Source: CAYLHS01 sp964594235 | GTDB taxonomy: Bacteria > Actinomycetota > Acidimicrobiia > Spongiisociales > UBA4744 | Assembly (NCBI GenBank): GCA_964594235.1 | Contig: CAZQMF010000017.1 | Location: 1-30,968, forward strand | Direction of reading: 5' to 3' | Length of the DNA: 30,968 bases | In this document: one piece after another, positions 23,373 to 30,120 of the stretch | Numbering within the stretch: position 1 is the stretch's first letter | How the letters are laid out: each line of letters opens with the position of its first letter | Program-made: the position numbers and the translations under genes | Notes under the pieces: model-generated | Databases searched by the model: none | Seen by the model: only the letters and a program-made list of their open reading frames with translations | What the model was told of the DNA's origin: nothing

Positions 23373-25310
23373 TCACGCGTTCTCCTCGACGGGTTCCTGC
23401 GACCAGGACAGGAACGATGCGAACAGGCCGGCGGCGCCGAGCACGATCAGACCCAGGCCCACGGGTGTGGCGTGATAGAGGAGGCCGAATGCGAATCCGA
23501 GCGCCGACAGGCCGGCAAGTGGCGGGAACGCCGACGGAGACGGAAGATGCGGATGGTGCTCGGGGTGCAGATGCTTCTCGGTCAGTTCCGCAATGTGGGC
23601 ATCCGCGTCGGTGCGGCGGGTCGATCTGCCCATGTCGTCTTCGTCGTACTTCTGGTGCCAGAAGTCATCGAGCGAATGGACCGTGGGGATCTCGCCGAAG
23701 TTGTATTCGGGTGGCGGTGACGGGATCGACCATTCGAGTGTCCGTGCATCCCACGGGTCGGTGGGGGCGGGTGCTCCGCGTCGTCGGGAGTCGATCCAAT
23801 TGGCCATGAACAGCAGGACGGAACTGGCGATCAGGAACGCACCTATCGTCGACATCATGTTCCAGAAGTCGAGGCCGATCCCGGCCGGATACGTGTAGGT
23901 GCGCCTCGCCATGCCCATCAACCCGAGATAGTGCATCGGTGCGAACGTGAGGTTGAAACCGATGAACATGAGCCAGAAGTGGTACTTGGCGAGCCGCTCC
24001 CGGTACATCCGTCCGGTGAGCTTCGGGAACCAGTAGTAGAGGCCGGCGAAGATGCCGAACATGGACCCACCGAACAGCACATAGTGGAAGTGGGCGACGA
24101 CATAGTAGGTGTCGGTCTGTTGCCAGTCGGCCGGCACGATCGAGTGGGTGACCCCCGAAAGTCCACCGATCGTGAACATGGCGACGAAGCCGATCGCGAA
24201 CAGCATCGGAGCAGTGAATCTGAGCTTGCCTCCCCACATCGTCGCGATCCAGTTGAACACCTTGATGCCCGTGGGGATGGCAATCGTCATCGTTGACAGA
24301 CCGAACGCCGCCTGAGTGATCGGTCCGATCCCGGACGCAAACATGTGGTGCGCCCACACGCCGAAGCCCAGGAACCCGATGGCGATCCCGGCGAAGACGA
24401 CCGCCGCGTATCCGAACAGAGGCTTGCGGCTGAACACGGGCAGCACCTCGGACACAATCCCCATCGCGGGCAGGATGAGGATGTACACCTCCGGATGACC
24501 GAACAGCCAGAACAAGTGTTGGTAGAGGACAGGGTCACCTCCTCCCGACGCTTCGAAGAACGAGGTTCCGAACTGCCGATCGAAGATCAGCATGAAGATC
24601 GCGACCGTGATGATCGGGATCGAGAACAGCAACAGGAAGTTGACAACCATCGACATCCACGCGAACACCGGCATCTTCATGAGTGACATGCCCGGTGCCC
24701 TGAGATTGAAGATGGTGGTGAGCAGGTTCACGGACGACACGAGCGAGCCGACACCTGCAAGGGCGATACCCACCAGCCAGAAGTCGATGACGGACCCCGG
24801 CGAGAACTGGGCACCACTGTTTGGCGGGTACATGAACCAGCCGCCGTTTGCGGCGCTTCCGAGCCTCGAGATCGTGTCAGGCAGGAACCCTCCCGCCGGG
24901 GCACCCGCCGTCGCGAGGATGTACGACGAGTACAGGACGATGCCGCCGCCGAGGAAGAACCAGTAGCCGAGCGCGTTGAGCCGGGGGAACGCGACGTCGC
25001 GCGCTCCGAGCATCAGCGGCAGGAGGTAGTTCATGAATGCCGCAGCGAGTGGCATGACGACCAAGAAGATCATGGTCGTGCCGTGCATCGTGAACAGCGA
25101 GTTGTACTCGGCGGGGGTGATGAACGCGTTCTCCGGGCGTGCCAGTTGGAGACGGATCAGCAGGGCCTCGAGACCGCCGACGATGAAGAAGGCGAAGCCG
25201 GTGTACCCGTAGAGCTTGGCGATCCGCTTGTGGTCGACGGTGGTGACCCAGCTCCAGAACCCTGTTGCAGGGATTCTGCGCCTCAACACACCGGTTGCGG
25301 TTGGTGTCAC
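23373..25310 (-). CDS. ctaD: Cytochrome c oxidase subunit I (CtaD)
   Basis: The 645-residue catalytic subunit binds heme a and the heme a3-CuB centre. It has FWSWVTTVDHKRIAKLYG, the heme a ligand in LFTMHGTTMIF, GHPEVYILILPAMG with the CuB His, the linked Tyr and the D-channel Glu, then AHHMF and AHFHYVLFGG with the remaining His ligands. This is the A1 heme-copper type. After the standard twelve helices comes a 70-residue polar stretch and two more helices (about 575-635), resembling proteins where part of subunit III is fused to subunit I. GTG 25310 overlaps the ctaC stop (GTGA); upstream codons in frame have no similarity. Confidence 0.96.
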   Translation of the reverse strand: MTPTATGVLRRRIPATGFWSWVTTVDHKRIAKLYGYTGFAFFIVGGLEALLIRLQLARPENAFITPAEYNSLFTMHGTTMIFLVVMPLAAAFMNYLLPLMLGARDVAFPRLNALGYWFFLGGGIVLYSSYILATAGAPAGGFLPDTISRLGSAANGGWFMYPPNSGAQFSPGSVIDFWLVGIALAGVGSLVSSVNLLTTIFNLRAPGMSLMKMPVFAWMSMVVNFLLLFSIPIITVAIFMLIFDRQFGTSFFEASGGGDPVLYQHLFWLFGHPEVYILILPAMGIVSEVLPVFSRKPLFGYAAVVFAGIAIGFLGFGVWAHHMFASGIGPITQAAFGLSTMTIAIPTGIKVFNWIATMWGGKLRFTAPMLFAIGFVAMFTIGGLSGVTHSIVPADWQQTDTYYVVAHFHYVLFGGSMFGIFAGLYYWFPKLTGRMYRERLAKYHFWLMFIGFNLTFAPMHYLGLMGMARRTYTYPAGIGLDFWNMMSTIGAFLIASSVLLFMANWIDSRRRGAPAPTDPWDARTLEWSIPSPPPEYNFGEIPTVHSLDDFWHQKYDEDDMGRSTRRTDADAHIAELTEKHLHPEHHPHLPSPSAFPPLAGLSALGFAFGLLYHATPVGLGLIVLGAAGLFASFLSWSQEPVEENA

Positions 25311-26311
25311 TTCAATGTCTCCAGGTAGGCGATCAGGCTGGTGATGTCGTCGGAACTCAGGTGCAGGTTCGGCATGTAGGAGCCGGGTTTCATGGCGGGC
25401 GGATTGGCGAGCCACGCCTTGAGGTCATCCTCGGTGAAGTTGAGCGATGCACCGGCGATGACGTCACGGCTCGCGATGTGGGTCAGGTTGGGTGCCGCGA
25501 CCTGCGCGGAGTCGGAGACGCCGTTGATGACGTGGCAGGACGTGCAGCCTTTGTTCAGGAAGAGATCCTTGCCTGCTGCGGCGGGTGTTCCGTCTCCCGG
25601 TTCCACGGCCGGCTGTTGCTGGTCGGCGAGCCATGCGCCGAAGTCCTGTTGTGAGACCACCTGGACCCTGATGCGCATGTTGGCGTGCCCAAGTCCGCAA
25701 AACTCGGCACACTGTCCCCAGTACTCACCGATCTCGTCGCTTTGGAGCTTGAGATAGGTGGTCTGGCCCGGGATGACATCTCGCTTTCCCGCAAGACGTG
25801 GAACCCAGAATGAGTGGACGACGTCGGCCGAGGTCATCTCGAGATCAACAGGGGTGCCGACGGGAATCACGAGGACGTTGGCGGTCGTGATGTTTCGATC
25901 GGGGTACTGGAACTCGAACCACCACTGATGGCCGGTCACCTTGACCTCGAGACCACCACCGGGCCTCGACGTCAGGTCCATGACCGCCTTGACCGTCGGG
26001 ATCGCGACGCCGACCAGGATCAGCGCGGGGATGATCGTCCAGATCAGCTCCAGCCTGGTGTTGCCGTGGATCTGCTTCGGTTCGGCGCCGTCGCCGCGAT
26101 CCCTGAATTTCCATACGGCGAACACGATTGCGGCCTCGACGAGGAGAAAGATCACCCCGGCGATGATGAACACGGGTGTGGTCAGGTTGAGGATGCGGTG
26201 TGCCTCTGGACCGGCCGGAGCGAACGAATCCATCGGGGTCACCTGTCCACACGCGGCGAGCAAGAGCGCGAAAAGCGCAGCGAGCAACGCTCTCCTGATC
26301 GGGCGGTTCAC
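25307..26311 (-). CDS. ctaC: Cytochrome c oxidase subunit II with fused cytochrome c (CtaC, caa3 type)
   Basis: A 334-residue subunit that accepts electrons from cytochrome c. The signal peptide ends in LLAAC with Cys21 lipidated, followed by two membrane helices (about 50-70 and 90-115) and a cupredoxin domain. The CuA site includes the His in VVHSFWVP and the cluster GQCAEFCGLGHANM. A C-terminal cytochrome c domain has the heme motif CTSCH and Met ligand in GSYMPNLHL, which defines a caa3-type oxidase. The start is GTG 26311 with GGAGGG just upstream (26315-26320); an upstream in-frame ATG at 26356 adds residues unlike a signal peptide. First gene of the ctaCDEF operon, divergent from ctaB. 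Confidence 0.95.
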   Translation of the reverse strand: MNRPIRRALLAALFALLLAACGQVTPMDSFAPAGPEAHRILNLTTPVFIIAGVIFLLVEAAIVFAVWKFRDRGDGAEPKQIHGNTRLELIWTIIPALILVGVAIPTVKAVMDLTSRPGGGLEVKVTGHQWWFEFQYPDRNITTANVLVIPVGTPVDLEMTSADVVHSFWVPRLAGKRDVIPGQTTYLKLQSDEIGEYWGQCAEFCGLGHANMRIRVQVVSQQDFGAWLADQQQPAVEPGDGTPAAAGKDLFLNKGCTSCHVINGVSDSAQVAAPNLTHIASRDVIAGASLNFTEDDLKAWLANPPAMKPGSYMPNLHLSSDDITSLIAYLETLK

Positions 26312-26446
26312 GTTCCCTCCAACGGGCGGCGGTCGGAGACTAAGGGTTTGTGACAAGCTACGCCAACAATTACGTAGGATTTATCTGGTCCGGCTGTCGG
26401 CATGCGATGGAGCGTTCGGCCCTCAGGTGGCCTATGCTGCCGCCGA
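26312..26446. promoter_or_regulatory. Divergent promoter region between ctaC and ctaB
   Basis: The 135-nt gap must hold promoters for both directions. An AT-richer patch at 26345-26385 contains TTGTGA (26348-26353) and TAGGAT (26375-26380), possible -35/-10 words towards ctaB with longer than ideal spacing. Joint placement suggests co-regulation of oxidase subunits and heme O synthesis. No clear operator palindrome is seen. Confidence 0.4.
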
Positions 26447-27343
26447 GTGAGCGCACCAGAGCTTCGGATCGTCGATCCGCTGGCCACGTCAGGTCGGCTG
26501 AAGGCGTACGTCGCGCTCACAAAACCTCGGATCATCGAGCTGCTGTTGATCACGACGGTTCCGGCGATGGTGATCGCCGCTCACGGGTGGCCCGGCACAT
26601 GGCTCGTCGTGGCGACCCTCATCGGGGGGACCCTGTCGGCCGGCGGCGCGAACGCCATCAACAACGTGGTGGATCGCGACATCGACGTCGTGATGAGAAG
26701 GACGCACCGTCGTCCACTCCCGAGGGAGGTGATCACACCGCGGGCCGCCTTCTGGTTCGGTGCGACGCTCGGAACCGCCGGGTTCGCCTTCTTGTGGGTG
26801 TTCGTGAACCTCCCTGCTGCTCTCCTGTCGACGGCGGCGTTGCTGTTCTACGTGCTCATCTACACGATGCTGCTCAAGCGGAACACGTCGCAGAACATCG
26901 TGATCGGGGGGGCGGCCGGTGGGGCGCCGGCGCTCGTTGGCTGGGCGGCGGTCACGGGCGGCCTCACCTGGGTCCCGTGGCTGCTGTTTCTGATCGTGTT
27001 CCTTTGGACGCCCGCTCACTTCTGGGCGCTGGCCATGCGGTACAAGGACGACTATGAAGCTGCGGGGATTCCGATGCTGCCGGTGCTCGTCGGGGAGCGG
27101 AGGACATCGGTGCAGATCATCGTGTATGCAGTCCTGACCCTCGCGGCGACAGTCGCGCTGTGGCCGGTCGCGTCGATGGGAGTGCTCTACGGGGTCACGG
27201 CGGTCGCGGTCGGTGTCATGTTCGTATTCGAGGCACTCAGGCTGCTCAACAAGCCCGACCGGGCGATGACCCTGTTCATCTACTCGACGATCTATTTGAC
27301 GATCCTGTCGGGAGCCATGGTCGCGGACGTCTTCCTCCACTAG
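26447..27343 (+). CDS. ctaB: Protoheme IX farnesyltransferase, heme O synthase (CtaB)
   Basis: A 298-residue UbiA-family prenyltransferase that adds a farnesyl group to heme B, giving heme O, the precursor of heme A for the caa3 oxidase encoded next door. It has VALTKPRIIELLLITTVPAM, the first Asp-rich motif NAINNVVDRDIDVVMRRTHRRPL and the second region YKDDYEAAGIPMLPV, with about nine helices. GTG 26447 is chosen because conserved sequence starts soon after it; an ATG at 26402 in frame adds an Arg/Cys-rich stretch unlike the family. No clear Shine-Dalgarno sequence precedes either. Heme A synthase (ctaA) is not in the window. The stop codon is inside a hairpin. Confidence 0.94.
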   Translation: MSAPELRIVDPLATSGRLKAYVALTKPRIIELLLITTVPAMVIAAHGWPGTWLVVATLIGGTLSAGGANAINNVVDRDIDVVMRRTHRRPLPREVITPRAAFWFGATLGTAGFAFLWVFVNLPAALLSTAALLFYVLIYTMLLKRNTSQNIVIGGAAGGAPALVGWAAVTGGLTWVPWLLFLIVFLWTPAHFWALAMRYKDDYEAAGIPMLPVLVGERRTSVQIIVYAVLTLAATVALWPVASMGVLYGVTAVAVGVMFVFEALRLLNKPDRAMTLFIYSTIYLTILSGAMVADVFLH

Positions 27344-27367
27344 AACCCGCTTCGCGGGCCCTAGTGG
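27337..27367 (+). repeat. Hairpin containing the ctaB stop codon
   Basis: CCACTAG (27337-27343, including the TAG stop) pairs with CTAGTGG (27361-27367). Inside are a 2x2 internal loop and a CCCGC/GCGGG stem closed by UUC. No T-run follows. It caps heptamer element D on the left. Confidence 0.8.
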
Positions 27368-27374
27368 GTCCTAG

Positions 27375-27638
27375 GTTGTCAGTTGTCGGTTTTCGGTAGG
27401 ACAGTCGCCCCAGGATCTCGGGTTGGTCCGTGTAGTGCTCTTGCTGATGACTGAAGATTGCGAACGCTAGCTCGCACAGGCACTCGCCCGAGGGTCCCCC
27501 GGGCACACCAGGCCGCGTTCTTACTGATGACTGAAGACTGACGACTGAAGACTCAAGACTGCGAGCACCAGCTCGCACCGACATTCGCCCCGAGGTCCCT
27601 GGGGAGACCAGGCCGCGTTCTCACTGATGACCGAAGAC
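27375..27638. repeat. Intergenic heptamer element D with tandem units
   Basis: Left heptads TTGTCAG-TTGTCGG-TTTTCGG (27376-27396) precede GGTAGGACAGTCGCCC. Then three direct units begin with TGATGA at 27445, 27525 and 27625, spaced 80 and 100 nt. Unit 2 has six heptads (27525-27566, consensus TGAAGAC). Units 2 and 3 are preceded by GCGTTCTTAC (27515) or GCGTTCTCAC (27615) and a GACCAGGCC/CACCAGGCC piece. Small TGCGAGC/GCTCGCA stems close the first two units. The gap lies between convergent genes and no gene is supported in it. Confidence 0.75.
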
Positions 27639-27656
27639 GGCGGGCGTCAGCCCGCC
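27639..27656 (-). terminator. Hairpin directly after the ABC permease stop
   Basis: GGCGGGC/GCCCGCC, 7 bp with a 4-nt loop, immediately follows the permease TAG on the - strand. No U-run follows. It caps element D on the right. Confidence 0.5.
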
Positions 27657-28373
27657 CTAGCTTTCTTCCCAGGTGAAGAACCGGGTGGCGAGCGCCGGTC
27701 CGACGACCGCCCAGAACACCAGCGCAGCGAGATCGGTCGCGGTGAACGTCACCTCATGGACGGCAGCACCGAACAGCGCGGTGAGAGGAGCGGCGGGGAG
27801 GATCCGGGCCGCCTCGTTGAGGAAGGGTGGAAGCACCGACACCGGGACGATGATGCCGCCCAGCATGAGCAGCACCAGGTAGAGACCGTTGGCGACCGCC
27901 AGCGTCGCTTCTGCTCTGAGCGTCCCTGCGATCAGCAGGCCGATTCCGGATAGGGCTGCGGTTCCGAGCAGCAGGGCGACGATGAACAGTCCCGCACTAA
28001 CGTCCGCACGCCACCCGAACACCGTGTACGCCACCCCGATGAGGATCACAACTTGAACGATCTCGGTGATCAGCACGGACAACGACTTGGCGAGGATCAG
28101 GCCGAAACGGGGCATAGGTGTCGCACCGAGCCGCTTGAGGACGTGATACTTGCGCTCGAATCCCGTCGAAATGGCGAGGCTCGTCAGTGATGCCGACAGG
28201 ATCGAAAGCGCAAGGAGACCGGGGAGCAACTCGTCGACGGTGAGGCCGAACAGCCCCGTGAAACCGAAGAAGAGAAGGATGGCGAGAGGGATGAGGACGA
28301 GGAGCAGGAAGGCTTCGCCGCGTCGAGCGGCGTTGGTGAGCTCGAAGCGGGTCTGAGCGGCGATCGCTCGCAT
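27657..28373 (-). CDS. ABC-2 type transporter permease
   Basis: A 238-residue permease of the ABC-2 family with six predicted helices, a polar N-terminus (RAIAAQTRFELTNAARRGEAF) and the family-typical FERKYHVLKRLGATPMPR cytoplasmic segment after the second helix. The ATG overlaps the ATPase stop by 1 nt, so the two form one exporter. The exported compound is unknown. As I remember, related exporter pairs sit near ctaB and heme A synthase genes in mycobacteria, so a link to the heme or oxidase pathway is conceivable but unproven. Confidence 0.88.
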   Translation of the reverse strand: MRAIAAQTRFELTNAARRGEAFLLLVLIPLAILLFFGFTGLFGLTVDELLPGLLALSILSASLTSLAISTGFERKYHVLKRLGATPMPRFGLILAKSLSVLITEIVQVVILIGVAYTVFGWRADVSAGLFIVALLLGTAALSGIGLLIAGTLRAEATLAVANGLYLVLLMLGGIIVPVSVLPPFLNEAARILPAAPLTALFGAAVHEVTFTATDLAALVFWAVVGPALATRFFTWEES

Positions 28374-29263
28374 CAGTCCTCCGCCGTCAGTTCGAGGAAG
28401 ACGTCCTCGAGGCCTGTCGCACCGACCCGCAGCTCCCGGAGAAGGATGTTTCTCTCGGTCAGGTAGCCGACGAGGGTCGCGAGGTCGCTGGGGGTGACAT
28501 CCTCGACGTCCACCACGTACTGACCCGGCGCGATCTCACGTGTCGGCAGCGGGAACGTCTCCGTCGGGAGTCCAGGCTGCGCGAGGAGGTTGACCGTTCC
28601 TGAGCGTTGGATCAGCTCGGACGGAGTCCCCTCGGCGACGAGCCTTCCATGATTGATGATCCCGATGCGGTCCGAGAGACGTTCGGCTTCGTCCATATAG
28701 TGGGTGGTGAGCATGGTCGTTGCGCCTTCGTCGTGGAGTTTCTCGACGATTGCCCACGTCGTCCGGCGGGCGACGGGGTCCATTCCCGCGGTGGGTTCGT
28801 CCAAGAAGAGCACTCGAGGGTTGCCAACGAGCGCAAGGGCGAGCGAAAGTCGCTGCTTCTCACCGCCGGAGAGGCGCCTGTACGGCGTCGCGAGGACGTC
28901 GGTGAGACCCGTGAGATCGACGAGTTCGTCGAGGTCTCTGGGGTCGTCGTGAAACGATGCGAACAGTCGAAGCGCTTCGAGTGGTCGAGTTGCGGGGGAG
29001 ATGCCACCTTCTTGCAGCATCACCCCGACGTGACGGTGCATCGCGCGATGATCCTTCTCGGGATCGAAGCCGAGGACACGTACGGAACCGTCCGTCCTGT
29101 CACGCAACCCCTCGAGGATCTCGACGGTGGTCGTCTTGCCGGCTCCATTCGGGCCGAGCAGGGCATACGATTCGCCCGCGCCGACGGTCAGACTGAGATC
29201 GTCGACCGCCGTGTGGCGGTCGTAGCGCTTGGTCAGGTGTTCGATCTCAATCGCTGCCGCCAC
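28373..29263 (-). CDS. ABC transporter ATP-binding protein (ABC-2 exporter type)
   Basis: A 296-residue ATPase of the DrrA/CcmA-like group. Walker A GPNGAGKTTT near residue 37, Q-loop VMLQEGG, signature RLSGGEKQR, Walker B VLFLDEPTAGMD and the switch His in MLTTHYMDEAERLSDR are all intact. The C-terminal 80 residues form the extension usual for such ATPases. The start is GTG 29263; the only GGAGG upstream (29278-29282) is 14 nt away, rather far. That sequence sits at the junction with the exchanger remnant, so the natural leader may have been altered. Confidence 0.93.
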   Translation of the reverse strand: MAAAIEIEHLTKRYDRHTAVDDLSLTVGAGESYALLGPNGAGKTTTVEILEGLRDRTDGSVRVLGFDPEKDHRAMHRHVGVMLQEGGISPATRPLEALRLFASFHDDPRDLDELVDLTGLTDVLATPYRRLSGGEKQRLSLALALVGNPRVLFLDEPTAGMDPVARRTTWAIVEKLHDEGATTMLTTHYMDEAERLSDRIGIINHGRLVAEGTPSELIQRSGTVNLLAQPGLPTETFPLPTREIAPGQYVVDVEDVTPSDLATLVGYLTERNILLRELRVGATGLEDVFLELTAED

Positions 29264-29280
29264 GAGCGGAAATGGTACCT

Positions 29281-29375
29281 CCGGCAGGGCCTATCGAATT
29301 CCGAGGGTGACCCACGCCGCAACGAGGACGGCACCTATCGAACCAGGCGGTCGCCGGTTGCCGTCAGGATCCCGA
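29281..29375 (-). pseudogene. Decayed copy of the 3' end of the exchanger gene
   Basis: This stretch closely matches 30111-30215, the last about 30 codons of the Na+/Ca2+ exchanger gene plus 10 nt beyond its stop. Examples are CCGGCAGGGCCTATCG, CGCAACGAGGACG and CGTCAGGATCCC. On the - strand the remnant still ends in TLGIR and a stop, but it has deletions, shifted frame and an internal TAG. The shared flank beyond the stop shows a DNA-level duplication. It lies upstream of the ABC ATPase, with the lipoprotein gene between it and the intact copy. The rest of the gap, 29376-29469, shows no gene, only a weak CCAGG/CCTGG stem. Confidence 0.85.
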
Positions 29376-29469
29376 CGGTCGCCTTCAGCCGGCTGCATAA
29401 ATCACCCAGGATCTAGCCTGGTGTGTTGGGCGCCCTCAATCGGGTGGGTGCTACGCACTAGGAGGTCAT

Positions 29470-30024
29470 ATGTCTCGTGTAGCGATCGTCATGGTGCTGT
29501 TCATGTCGCTGCTTGCGGCGTGCTCCGGGAACCAGGGAACGAACACCACCACTACTTCCACCACCATGGGCGCTGAGACCACCGCGCCGACAGGGACAAC
29601 CGTCGCAGACACGGCCGGAGGCGAAGCCCCCGGCAACTGCTCGCTGATCACCGCCGACGAGGCGACCGCGCTGGCCGGCCACCCGCTCGAAGTGGGTGAG
29701 GATTCGATGCTCGGTTGCGGGTACATTCCACCGGGCTCGAGCGTTGCCGACATGTCGGTGATCGCTTTTGAGCGCGATGGCGATGCAGCTTCGGTAGCCG
29801 CAACCGACTACCCCAACGCCGCGGAGACCATACCCGTTTCGGTGGGAAGTGACACGGTTGCCGTCACCACCCCCGAAGACGATGCGGTGGCGGCGATCAT
29901 CACCGGGGATGGCGGTCGCTTCGTCGAGCTTCAGGTTGTGTTTCTCGGGATCGCTCCCGGCGACACGTCCGGGATCGAGGCGGCCGCCCAACTCGCAACG
30001 ACCGCCCTGGGCCGCTGGAACTGA
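29470..30024 (+). CDS. Lipoprotein with Thr-rich linker, function unknown
   Basis: A 184-residue exported lipoprotein: signal peptide MSRVAIVMVLFMSLLAAC with Cys18 as lipid site, a Thr-rich linker (about 24-50), then a globular domain starting NCSLITADEATALAG and containing a second Cys in LGCGYIPP. The two cysteines may form a disulfide. The Cys-Ser-Leu-(L/I)-Thr start with a following ADEA resembles actinobacterial DUF3558-like lipoproteins, but this is a loose resemblance. An AGGAGG (29460-29465) is well placed before the ATG. It is an isolated gene between two copies of exchanger 3' sequence, converging on the intact exchanger gene 96 nt downstream. Confidence 0.82.
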   Translation: MSRVAIVMVLFMSLLAACSGNQGTNTTTTSTTMGAETTAPTGTTVADTAGGEAPGNCSLITADEATALAGHPLEVGEDSMLGCGYIPPGSSVADMSVIAFERDGDAASVAATDYPNAAETIPVSVGSDTVAVTTPEDDAVAAIITGDGGRFVELQVVFLGIAPGDTSGIEAAAQLATTALGRWN

Positions 30025-30120
30025 TCTGGGGCAACTCGGCACTTACGTCCTTACGGGGCGCCTCAGTCGTGTCGGGCGAAGAGAACTCGGCAGGCGTGCC
30101 GTGCCGCTGCCCGGCAGGGC

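Noticed and set aside
22760..23809. Open frame of 349 codons on the + strand opposite ctaE/ctaD
   Set aside because: Low-complexity Arg/Glu/Gly shadow of the oxidase genes with no recognisable motif.
27375..27638. CRISPR array
   Set aside because: Repeats are 7-mers and 80-100 nt degenerate units without constant 28-37 nt repeats and unique spacers; no cas genes.
27657..29263. Dedicated antibiotic biosynthesis or resistance locus
   Set aside because: The ABC-2 pair has no biosynthetic or resistance genes around it; only a generic exporter call is supported.
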